Assembly (NCBI GenBank): GCA_009784625.1
Contig: WRBI01000003.1
Span: 1 to 64,000, forward strand
Direction: 5' to 3'
From: Oscillospiraceae bacterium
GTDB taxonomy: Bacteria; Bacillota; Clostridia; Oscillospirales; Ruminococcaceae
Length of the DNA: 64,000 nt
Positions 56,801-64,000 of this stretch are shown in pieces. The stretch's first letter is position 1; every line of letters starts with the position of its first letter. Made by a program: the position numbers and the translations under genes. Under the pieces are notes generated by a model. It made no database searches and was not told the origin of the DNA. It was given only the letters and a program-made list of their open reading frames with translations.

Positions 56801-58728
56801 AAGTCGATCATAAAGGTCTCGATGGTCAGCGAGATGTTGTCGCCTTCTTCGTTGCGCTGGGTAAACGCGTTGATCAGAATGTCGGAGGGGAAGACGAAGT
56901 AACTGCCCATATGGGTAATGTCTTCACCGTCGCCGGCCACACGGATCCGGTAGCTGTTGGTGGTCAGTGTGCCGTGTACGGTGGTTCCGCCGCCTACCCA
57001 AGCCGGGAAAGAAAATGTGGCGTTGCCCTCGGCGTCGGTCAGCACTTCGCCTAGTTCAGCCCACTCACGGGTGGACGGGTTGAAGTAAGCCACCTCGACC
57101 GGCGAGTTGGGCAGCGGGGTGCCGTCGAAAAAGGCAATGTGGGCGGTGACCTGAACAGTGTCGGTGGGTGCGTGAAAGGCGTCTCTGACCTCTGAGCTGA
57201 TTGTGTAGGCGGGCTTGTGAAAGTCGCGGACAGAGAAGTACCTGACCTCAAACACAACCTGCCTGTCTTCGGTTTCTTCTTCATCCTCGTCACCATCGCT
57301 GGGCGATGCCGGAAAGTGCAGGGAGGCCTGCAAGCTGTACTGTGCGCTTCTGATTTGATCGATCTCAAACTCCCCGCTGAACACGCCGCCCGGGCCGATG
57401 GGCAGATCTTGTTCGATATTCAGGCCGCCCGCGTCAAAAGTAACCCGCACCGTTTCGGGCATAGGCAGCTCGTTCGTGCGAAAAGGCTCTACAATCCCCC
57501 AAAAGCTTATGGTATCCTGCGGCCGGTAGATGGTGCGGTCTAGGAATAGGTAAGAGTAATAGCGCTCGCGAATCCCGTGGTTAAACTGCGCGACGCCGTT
57601 GTCGAAATAAACCATCTCGCCGCTTTGGTTGTAAATGCGAAAGGCGCTCTCGTCGTCCTCAATATCCCGGCTGAAAAAAGCCATGCCATTTGCGTCGGTT
57701 ATGCCGGCGGACTCTTCATCCTCCCCGAAATGTATCCGAAGCCCGGGGATAGGGCCGCCGGTTTGGGAGGAGTTAACCCAGACCAGGGTGTCCCGAACTG
57801 TTGTCTGCATATACACCGAAAGCGGGGTGACCAGGTAACTCGCGCGGTGGTGGCTTTCTTCGCCGGTATGCGGGTCGGTGAATGTGACCGCCAGAATATA
57901 AGCGCCGTTGCCAAAGTGAGGGATAGAAAAATCGTTTTCACCGGTTTCAATTAAGAAGACGTTTGCGTCTATCCGCTCAAGCAGGGTAAGCGGGGCTTCG
58001 TACTCCAGAAAGATATGGCCTTGCTCCGAAAGGCGCCCGATGCTGGGCATCCGGTAAGTCTCAACCGCCACCGGGACCCGTTCTTCCAGATTTTGCGCTT
58101 CAAAATAAAGTGAGAAGTTCAGGCAGTCGTTTAAAATAAAGCTCTGGCCGCTTCCCCAATAGCGAATGGCGGGCAGGTCTTCTTCCCGCGGCTGCGGCGT
58201 GGGGCGGGGCGTGGGGGTAGGGGCAGGGGTAGGCGGGGGGCTTAAAAGAAAGCGCAGGGTTTGCCGGGAATCAAAAGACCCGCCAAGCTGGCTTATGTAA
58301 TCAGCGCCGATTTCAATCCTGGCCGAGCCGCCGATATCCTGCCAACGGCTGACCGGACGGACAATGATGGTGTATTCGCCTGGCTGATTAAGTGTATAGT
58401 CCACACTTGGGCGAATGGTTAAGGCCTGTTCAAGAGATTCAATATCAACCGGCTGGGAAAAAACCAGGGTAACCGGTGTGCGCGGGCCGACGGCGACGTC
58501 TGTGGCAATGTGCACGGTCAACGGCTCAAGCTCTAAAGGCGGCGGGGCAGCGGCCGGTTCTTCTACACTGCCCAACTGCGCGATAAAAAGCAGAAGGATC
58601 GCCGCCAAGCCCGCGAAAACAATCAGCCGGCTAAGCCGCCGGCCGCCCCCGCCGGTTATGGACGCAAGAATGTCTTTCAGCTCACCCAAAAACTTTTCTT
58701 TAAAACCCGAAGATTTCTCGCTGGACAT
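53818..58728 (-). CDS. Alpha-2-macroglobulin family protein (membrane-anchored)
   Basis: 1636 aa; N-terminal TM segment, Pro/Thr linker, MG-type domains, FVRPVVNTKYIEGDDI and TED-like alpha-helical region (ADMQNANGGIGASLGGNSDVRITTFVLLA). Confidence 0.85.
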   Translation of the reverse strand: MSSEKSSGFKEKFLGELKDILASITGGGGRRLSRLIVFAGLAAILLLFIAQLGSVEEPAAAPPPLELEPLTVHIATDVAVGPRTPVTLVFSQPVDIESLEQALTIRPSVDYTLNQPGEYTIIVRPVSRWQDIGGSARIEIGADYISQLGGSFDSRQTLRFLLSPPPTPAPTPTPRPTPQPREEDLPAIRYWGSGQSFILNDCLNFSLYFEAQNLEERVPVAVETYRMPSIGRLSEQGHIFLEYEAPLTLLERIDANVFLIETGENDFSIPHFGNGAYILAVTFTDPHTGEESHHRASYLVTPLSVYMQTTVRDTLVWVNSSQTGGPIPGLRIHFGEDEESAGITDANGMAFFSRDIEDDESAFRIYNQSGEMVYFDNGVAQFNHGIRERYYSYLFLDRTIYRPQDTISFWGIVEPFRTNELPMPETVRVTFDAGGLNIEQDLPIGPGGVFSGEFEIDQIRSAQYSLQASLHFPASPSDGDEDEEETEDRQVVFEVRYFSVRDFHKPAYTISSEVRDAFHAPTDTVQVTAHIAFFDGTPLPNSPVEVAYFNPSTREWAELGEVLTDAEGNATFSFPAWVGGGTTVHGTLTTNSYRIRVAGDGEDITHMGSYFVFPSDILINAFTQRNEEGDNISLTIETFMIDFASEALLEEATDNEFSLWRLGNDRMLEIARGRPVDIQDIRIDLSWDFLGLDGERVRHNPAHWRQWLFDPDYSYQHIVAANPDIDIRLTSTRGIQQLLVNTQDGVVTINDIIYTGRVGIDFSHSAFAHAVITANDTQGNSRIGWGYYPNSSLFREDWGIDEDDPVIYGYSLAARNITQGADIPAHFGHLNFIQMNVGEVIRFNVLHDSQPAASGGRILYSIVQDGVFEHRLVHGSTFDFRYDMAHGPNIFLVAVYFDGREVHPLGRIFVNATHQSMTLNVEVTPDREMYSPGDTVHLTVRTTDPNGNGRPASIAVAVVDEAVFAVSEQHISLLSDLYHDIRGTNNQVRQYFTTHRRETRGRYQDANKTGNRDLSFTDDSLRSNFRDTAAFLPATTNASGYAHLSFELPDNNTSWRITSVAVGNNRMGGQSRDNIISTLPFFVRPVVNTKYIEGDDIALLVQGQGIVLSPESEVDFSVTITGDEFSESYIFTGSAYTSHQLNFGQLPSGMYTAVFRARYGDYTDAVELPISVIHSNLELVVSRPLDLSQPIEVDASRFPVTITFYDQSAQPFITSINSLMGHYCMITKQRMSRVVAKHALRDSLPGLVVPSYIARTDENIADMQNANGGIGASLGGNSDVRITTFVLLAAQDDQFDRRAMAAYFDGMLASGLDPMATAAARLGLAYLGDESMTGEFLLREAEHARDPEVRAYYIAALAVIGETEAALELYNRHFSRLIIEDNALTAAVWVAATLLGHEDADEIALFFGNRPWRFHTLYEAMIYVRNFDRAVETSTLLYSINGTQHSIEFGVPDLGRYWSDRPSRFMSTIVLSRSELESFEIDYLPEGIRASIYYIGSPAELGLEQSENMRIEQSISPLDDQTFEVTLTISLSEDAPLGQYDISAWIPSNTRLYGHDTRYEIARDQNIRFNTRQEMQNLYISFENRRQAQQMIVYTFRVRQTFESNAVLDTVYMIHGDTGENANSGRGMFSTAYPGS

Positions 58729-58745
58729 AACACGGCCCCCTAAAG

Positions 58746-59960
58746 TTAATAAGCTCTGATAACCGGATAAAACACGAGCACTTGGGTATGGTCGTTGTAG
58801 TCAATCGAAACATTGCGCAGGTCGGACACAATAAAACCGGCGTCCTCATCCAGCGCGCGGGCGTGAACGGCGCGCAGGATTTCGAACAGGTTTCGGATGA
58901 ACAAATCTTTCCAAAGCGCGTAGATTTCGGGGCTGTCGGACACCCGCATCTCTAAATAGACAGGCCGGGCCGAATCGGGAAACACATCCCGGTCAACCAG
59001 CTGGCGGTAGAAAATATCGGCCAAAACATCCACGGCGTCAAAGGGCAGTTCCCCCGACACCGACCAGCCCATCCGCTGGAAAAAATCCATAAAGCCGTCC
59101 CCCGGCTCGGGCATAACCGGGAACTGATGTTCATCCCAATACCGCTGAGCCAGCAGCGTCTGTGTGTCAATCAAGAAATAGGAGTGGTAAACGCTGTCAA
59201 ACCGGCCCAGCGGGCGGTTCCAGGTGACGTCGACAAAGTGCCAGGAGCCGTCCAGCCGGACAGCGTTCCAGGCGTGGGAGATCCCGCGCTCACTGTTGCC
59301 CGCGATAAAGACGCTTTCCAGCCCGGCCAGCTCGGTGAGGTAGAGAAAAGCGGCCGCGTATCCGCCGCAGATGGCCGAGCGCCGAACCAGCGTACCGTAA
59401 AGGTTGTCGCGGTTCTCATCGGATTCATTGCTGCTGTAAGGGATTACAGCCAGCGCGTCGTGTATGGTCAGCGTGATTTCAAAGGGGGTGAGCCCGATAA
59501 CCGGGTCTAGAATCTCGCTTGCGCGCGCTTCAATCGCTGTGCGCTGCCGCTCAATTTCTGCCCAAGGCAAGGTGTGGCCGACCAGCACGTACCGCCCGCG
59601 CAAAGTAAATTCCGCCCAATAATAGAGGGGGTTTTCCCGCCGGAAAATGGTGATGGTGTGCAAAATCTCGTCTTCGCGCAAGCCGGCGCCTACCGGAATG
59701 GCGTTGTCGGCCACCGGCGATGAGACAAAATCCCACAGGCGGTCGTAAAGGACTGCCGCTTCGCCCTCCATCAAACTGCGCCCATAGCGAAAAGGCGGGA
59801 CAAAGGCATCTTCTGTCAGCGACACAGCTGAACCGGGCTGGATGGCGGGCTGTTCCGATTGGCCGGGCGCGGGCTGAGCAGGCAAAGCTGCGCTCTGCCC
59901 CGCGCAGCCGGAGACAAATATAAGCGCGCAAAGTGCTAAACTAAGTAAACGATTGACCAC
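58746..59960 (-). CDS. Lipoprotein with transglutaminase-like domain
   Basis: Lipobox FVSGCAG; catalytic-core-like SAICGGYAAAFLYLTELAGLE, GISHAWNAVRLDGSWHFVDVTWN. Confidence 0.85.
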   Translation of the reverse strand: MVNRLLSLALCALIFVSGCAGQSAALPAQPAPGQSEQPAIQPGSAVSLTEDAFVPPFRYGRSLMEGEAAVLYDRLWDFVSSPVADNAIPVGAGLREDEILHTITIFRRENPLYYWAEFTLRGRYVLVGHTLPWAEIERQRTAIEARASEILDPVIGLTPFEITLTIHDALAVIPYSSNESDENRDNLYGTLVRRSAICGGYAAAFLYLTELAGLESVFIAGNSERGISHAWNAVRLDGSWHFVDVTWNRPLGRFDSVYHSYFLIDTQTLLAQRYWDEHQFPVMPEPGDGFMDFFQRMGWSVSGELPFDAVDVLADIFYRQLVDRDVFPDSARPVYLEMRVSDSPEIYALWKDLFIRNLFEILRAVHARALDEDAGFIVSDLRNVSIDYNDHTQVLVFYPVIRAY

Positions 59961-60143
59961 AGTGTGTTCCCTTTATGTTTGGTGGGGATGGTGTGCCGGA
60001 TGTGGACATGCCAGGATGCGACAAGATTTGAGCTATGTTTAGCATACCATGTTTTATGTAAGTTTGCAATCGAGAAAGGCTTGTCGCAAAGCCGCAAACT
60101 GAGATTTTTTGGAAGTTGGCAGACCCTAAAGCAGGGCATACAA

Positions 60144-60171
60144 AAAGCGGGCCCAAATCCGAGCCCGCTTT
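60144..60171 (-). terminator. Terminator-like hairpin
   Basis: AAAGCGGGC / GCCCGCTTT. Confidence 0.65.
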
Positions 60172-60205
60172 GCGGTTTCATGTGGTGTTTATACGGCGGC
60201 TGTTT

Positions 60206-61171
60206 TTAAGCGTTGACCACGTTGGTTGGGCAGCCTTCGAGAAAACTTTTGAGGTTGCCGGCCGCGATATCCATCAGTCGCTGGCGGCTTTCTTTGGGCG
60301 CCCAGCTGATGTGCGGGGTGATCAGGCAGTTCTTGGCGGACAGAAGCGGGTTGTCGGCCTGGATCGGCTCGGCGCAGACTACATCCAACCCGGCGGCCAG
60401 CACTTTGCCGCTGCTGAGCGCGTCAGCCAGATCCTGCTCGATGATGAGCGGCCCGCGCGAATTGTTCAGGATGATCACGCCGTCCTTCATCTTTTCGATG
60501 TTTGCGCGGTTGATCATCCCCTGTGTATCCGGAAAAAGGGGACAGTGCAGCGAGATCACGTCTGACCTTGCGAAGATCTCATCCAGTGGGACGTACTCGG
60601 CGATTTCTCTGCCTGAGTCAGCCTGCGTCTCATCGTAGGCGATCACATGCATCCCCATCGCTTTTGCGATTTGGCCGGTGACTTGTCCAATCCGGCCAAA
60701 GCCGATCAGGCCGATTGTCTTGCCGGCCAGCTCGATGAGCGGGTAATCCCAAAAACAAAAATCGGGGGTGCGCGACCACTTGCCGTCTTTGACCGCCTGC
60801 GCGTGGTGGCCGACCCGGCTGCAAATTTCAAGCAGCAGCGCGATCGCGAACTGGCCGACCGCCTGTGTCCCGTAAGAGGGAACATTGCAGACCGGGATTC
60901 CTCTTTCTTTCGCGGCCTGGGTATCCACCACATTGTAGCCGGTGGCCAAAACGCCAATAAATCGGATAGCCGGTGACTTTTCGATGACTGCCCTTGTCAG
61001 CGGGGTCTTGTTGGTATAGACAATTTCGCAGTCCCCGATCCTTTTTAGAACCTCAGCTTCATCATCCAAAGGGGAGCGGTCATACACGGCCAGCTGACCG
61101 AATGTCTCAATCTTGTCCCAGCGCAAGTCGCCGGGGTTCAGGGTGTATCCGTCCAAGACTACGATCTTCAT
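60206..61171 (-). CDS. D-2-hydroxyacid dehydrogenase
   Basis: TIGLIGFGRIGQVTGQIAKAMGMHVIAYD; ILNNSRGPLIIEQDLADALSSGKVLAAGLDVVCAEP. Confidence 0.9.
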   Translation of the reverse strand: MKIVVLDGYTLNPGDLRWDKIETFGQLAVYDRSPLDDEAEVLKRIGDCEIVYTNKTPLTRAVIEKSPAIRFIGVLATGYNVVDTQAAKERGIPVCNVPSYGTQAVGQFAIALLLEICSRVGHHAQAVKDGKWSRTPDFCFWDYPLIELAGKTIGLIGFGRIGQVTGQIAKAMGMHVIAYDETQADSGREIAEYVPLDEIFARSDVISLHCPLFPDTQGMINRANIEKMKDGVIILNNSRGPLIIEQDLADALSSGKVLAAGLDVVCAEPIQADNPLLSAKNCLITPHISWAPKESRQRLMDIAAGNLKSFLEGCPTNVVNA

Positions 61172-61362
61172 CGGTGCCTCCTCTGTGTGGCTGTCCGGAA
61201 ATTGTGTTTGCCTGCCATCTTACCTTGTAATCTTACTATCTAATTTTGTGTGCGTCAAGCTGTCGAGCGGTTTCGCACCTGTTATCGGAAACCCCTTGAC
61301 ATTTGGCCGGTTATCACTTACCTTTTAATATGAAGCAACGTGATAGTAAAGGAGAAATTAAC

Positions 61363-62436
61363 ATGATTAAAGTTGGCGTAATCGGGCTGGGGGAAGTCGC
61401 CCAGCTCATGCACATGCCCATCCTGCACGACTTGGAGGCGAAATATCGCGTCACCGCGGTCTCCGACATTTCGCCAAGCCTGGTCGCGTTTGTCAAGGAA
61501 AAATACAATATCGCGCAGGGGTATCTTGATTTTCGCGAATTGATTGAAAAAGCCGACACCGACGCGATCTGGGTGCTTTCCCCCGACCAGTACCACGGCG
61601 AGGCCGTCAAGCTCGCGCTGAGAGCCGGTAAGCACATCTTTGTTGAAAAGCCGGCCACTCTCGCAGCCGGGGAGCTTGAAGAAGTCATCGAGCTCAGGCG
61701 TCAATACCCGAATCAGATTGTGATGGTCGGCTTTATGCGCCGGTACACTGAATCTTTCCTTAAGGCGAAAGAAATTCTGACCGAGAGCCCCAAGTCTACC
61801 AAATATCTGCGCTTTCGCGACATCATCTGTGAAGGGCCGTTCTTTATCGGCCAGACCCGCCCTGTCTTTTACCCCAAAGACCTGCCGAAAGAGCTGCTGG
61901 AAGAGGGGAGAAAGCGGCAGCGGGAACACCTGGACCAGGCGATCGGCGGGGGTGCGAGCGACCTTGCCCGGGCAATTTACACGCTGCTTACCGGTTTGGG
62001 GTGCCACAGTTTTTCGGCGGTGCGCGAGCTTTTTGGCCTGCCCAAAAAAGTGCTGCATGTCGCGGCCAAGGGCGAGCATGTGGTCGTCTCGCTCGATTAC
62101 GGCGACTTTTTGGCAGTCTATGAGCTGGTGAGCGACCAGGACGTCGTTCAGTTTGACGCGGCGATTGAAATCTTCCAGGGGGACCGCAAAATCCACATCA
62201 AATATGAGACCCCGTATATTCGCTGTCAGCCGACCACGCTGCTGGTCACCGAGCCGGACAAAGCCGGGACCAAAACCACCTACTACGGCCCCGACCACAC
62301 TGACCCCTTCCAGACCGAGCTGCACTGTTTTGCCGAGTGTGTAGCCACCGGCAGCCAGCCCAAAACAACGCTGGAGGATTCTCTTTCAGACCTGCGCCTG
62401 TTCGAAGAAATCATTCGAAAGCTGGAAGAAGATTAA
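61363..62436 (+). CDS. Gfo/Idh/MocA family oxidoreductase
   Basis: MIKVGVIGLGEVAQLMHMPIL; AGKHIFVEKPATLA; ATG 61363 after GGAG. Confidence 0.88.
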   Translation: MIKVGVIGLGEVAQLMHMPILHDLEAKYRVTAVSDISPSLVAFVKEKYNIAQGYLDFRELIEKADTDAIWVLSPDQYHGEAVKLALRAGKHIFVEKPATLAAGELEEVIELRRQYPNQIVMVGFMRRYTESFLKAKEILTESPKSTKYLRFRDIICEGPFFIGQTRPVFYPKDLPKELLEEGRKRQREHLDQAIGGGASDLARAIYTLLTGLGCHSFSAVRELFGLPKKVLHVAAKGEHVVVSLDYGDFLAVYELVSDQDVVQFDAAIEIFQGDRKIHIKYETPYIRCQPTTLLVTEPDKAGTKTTYYGPDHTDPFQTELHCFAECVATGSQPKTTLEDSLSDLRLFEEIIRKLEED

Positions 62437-62965
62437 GCCTGCTCCAGCGGCGGCACCCTGTTTCCGGTACCGGTGACTGGACGGGAAATTTGCACGAATA
62501 TGCGATTTTTTCGACGATAATGCCCGACCGGCTGCCGCCTTGATGCGTGTGAAAGTTTTTGTCAAGGCGGTACAACTATTTGTTGAACGCGCGGGTCTAT
62601 TCATTGGGCATGAATATTATATCAACACCAAAATTTTTTTGTTCGGACGGTAAAATCACACTTTCCACACTTTCAACCGACTTTTCAACAACAATTTGCG
62701 CGGCTTTAAACATATGGTGATTACAATGAGTATAATATGCATCCGGAGTTTGAATATTTGCTTTTCTGTCCGCGGGTTGTTGTGGAATAATTTTTCGAGA
62801 AATACAAGATATGTGATGTTATCGGCCTGTCAATAGCTGTATTTTGTATTTGGTCGCTTTGTGCATAAGTTGCAGGGTTGGTGGCAGGCAAAGCAATTGG
62901 CGAATACCGGGAGGAAAATTGGCAATCATATAAAAGCCAAAGAATGCAGAAAGGCGTGTAGCGGG

Positions 62966-63229
62966 ATGATCAAGGGAGTCAGCCGGAATGTGGTGGAGAT
63001 CATGCAGACAGAGAGCGATACGTTTGAGCGGGCTATACTCTTTGTCCGCCCCGGCAAGGGTTGTGACGACTCCGCGCAGCTTGAAAAGCACGGCCGCCGG
63101 TTTTTGGCCACAACCAAAATCAGGCGGTCTGTATTTGCCGGGCGCTCACCTTTGCGCGCGGCGCTGGGCTATCTGTTTTCAGCCGTAATGGGAGCGGGAG
63201 CAACCGCGCTTGTGCTCTTATATTTTTGA
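62966..63229 (+). CDS. Small conserved-looking protein with C-terminal hydrophobic segment
   Basis: MIKGVSRNVVEIMQTESDTFERAILFVRPGKG...FSAVMGAGATALVLLYF, 87 aa, between Gfo/Idh gene and rlmB. Confidence 0.6.
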   Translation: MIKGVSRNVVEIMQTESDTFERAILFVRPGKGCDDSAQLEKHGRRFLATTKIRRSVFAGRSPLRAALGYLFSAVMGAGATALVLLYF

Positions 63230-63258
63230 CACACTATAAAACTTACAGAAAATGTGAT

Positions 63259-63264
63259 ATAATG
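63259..63264 (+). promoter_or_regulatory. Extended -10 promoter element
   Basis: TGATATAATG: TGn-TATAAT. Confidence 0.5.
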
Positions 63265-63268
63265 ACAG

Positions 63269-63363
63269 TTGAGAGTTGACAATTGACAATTGACAGTTAT
63301 GGAGTCCGTTGCGCGGACAAAATTTATAAATCATCGCGCAGCGACACCATTACTGTCAACTAT
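63269..63363. mobile_element. MITE-like element with TTGACAATTGACAATTGACAG repeats and terminal inverted repeats
   Basis: ATTGACAGTTATGG (63290-63303) versus CCATTACTGTCAAC (63348-63361) inverted, 12/14; tandem TTGACAA repeats at left end. Confidence 0.55.
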
Positions 63364-63379
63364 ACATAAGGGTGATGGC

Positions 63380-64000
63380 GTGGATAAGCAAGGCGGTAAC
63401 GAGATCGTATATGGCCGTGTGCCGGTGCGGGAACTGCTCCGCTCAGCGCGGCAGGTCGACTGCATCTGGACACAAAAGGGGCTGGAGGGCGCGTCCCTGG
63501 GCGGCTTGATCGCTCTTGCCAAAGAGCGGGGTGTCCCGGCCAAAGAAGCGGACGCAAAAAAGCTGGAAGACATAAGCGGGGGCGCAAACCATCAGGGTGT
63601 GGCCGCCCTTATCCCCGCCGCCGACTACGCAGAGCTGGAAGATATTTTTGTACGCGCCGGGGAAAGCCCGCCGCTGATCGTGATCGCCGACAAAGTCGAA
63701 GACCCGCACAATTTAGGCGCGATCATCCGAGTGGCCGAGGCCGCTGGGGCGCACGGGCTAATCATCCCCAAACGCAGGAGCGCGGGGCTCAGCTATACGG
63801 TGGCCAAAACCTCGGCCGGGGCGGCCATGCACCTGCCGGTTGTCCGGGTTTCGAACTTACCCGCCGTCATGGAGGACCTCAAAAAGCGCGGGGTTTGGCT
63901 GTACGGCGCGGACATGGCCGGCAGCCCCTACGACAAGACAAGCTTTACAGGCCCCGCCGCGCTAGTGGTCGGCTCGGAGGGCGAGGGGCTGAGCCGCCTG
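63380..64000 (+). CDS. rlmB: TrmH/SpoU-family 23S rRNA 2'-O-ribose methyltransferase (RlmB-like), truncated by window end
   Basis: VDKQGGNEIVYGRVPVRELLRSARQVDCIW...NHQGVAALIP...VIADKVEDPHNLGAIIRVAEAAGAHGLIIPKRRSAGL...LVVGSEGEGLS; GTG start, runs off the edge. Confidence 0.88.
   Translation, partial: MDKQGGNEIVYGRVPVRELLRSARQVDCIWTQKGLEGASLGGLIALAKERGVPAKEADAKKLEDISGGANHQGVAALIPAADYAELEDIFVRAGESPPLIVIADKVEDPHNLGAIIRVAEAAGAHGLIIPKRRSAGLSYTVAKTSAGAAMHLPVVRVSNLPAVMEDLKKRGVWLYGADMAGSPYDKTSFTGPAALVVGSEGEGLSRL

Noticed and set aside
61318-62325. 335-aa minus-strand ORF antisense to the Gfo/Idh/MocA gene
   Set aside because: Antisense to a convincing oxidoreductase; no family features in the translation.
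62440-62860. oriC-like AT-rich region (TTTCCACACTTTCAACCGACTTTTCAACAA)
   Set aside because: No clear TTATCCACA DnaA boxes and no dnaA/dnaN/rpmH neighbours; treated as ordinary AT-rich intergenic DNA.
1-64000. CRISPR arrays, rRNA or tRNA genes, transposases
   Set aside because: None recognised by eye; the short repeats noted are palindromic, tandem or MITE-like and lack spacer structure.

Overview
64-kb chromosomal window from what looks like an uncultured Clostridia-type Firmicute (inferred only from gene content). Most of it is tightly packed carbohydrate, sugar-acid and amino-acid catabolism. (1) 1-5.7 kb: TRAP permease and uxaC remnants, cupin, Gfo/Idh/MocA, RidA, D-threonine-aldolase-like. 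(2) 6-16 kb: a GntR regulator, a complete Liv-type ABC transporter, a Zn-ADH, a split transketolase, a GarR-like dehydrogenase and an SDR. (3) 16.2-20.4 kb: galactonate/KDG genes and glycerate kinase. (4) 20.6-25.6 kb: a BKACE / 3-hydroxyacyl-CoA-DH-like / cyclase / amidohydrolase cluster divergent from a Crp/Fnr regulator. (5) 26.8-34.8 kb: TctABC, an M24 peptidase, a 2-hydroxyacid DH and two permeases. (6) 35.6-45.5 kb: D-lyxose isomerase, an Rbs-type ABC transporter, and kinase/ROK and PfkB genes. The most interesting part is 45.7-53.5 kb. It holds a sigma-like protein with an apparent internal domain duplication, divergent from a complete Agr-type quorum-sensing locus in the order A-C-D-psiD-B. 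That locus includes an un-annotated 48-aa AgrD-like autoinducer precursor (48725-48871), a degraded second agrD, and two copies of a LytTR-like operator/promoter cassette, the first embedded in the 3' end of the kinase gene. Next come a flagellin gene, a tandem structured GC-rich repeat array, and a short tyrosine recombinase preceded by covarying palindromes. The window ends with an alpha-2-macroglobulin/transglutaminase pair, two more dehydrogenases and a truncated rlmB/TrmH-type gene. No rRNA, tRNA, CRISPR array or transposase was found by eye. All family calls come from reading the translations; no database search was run.
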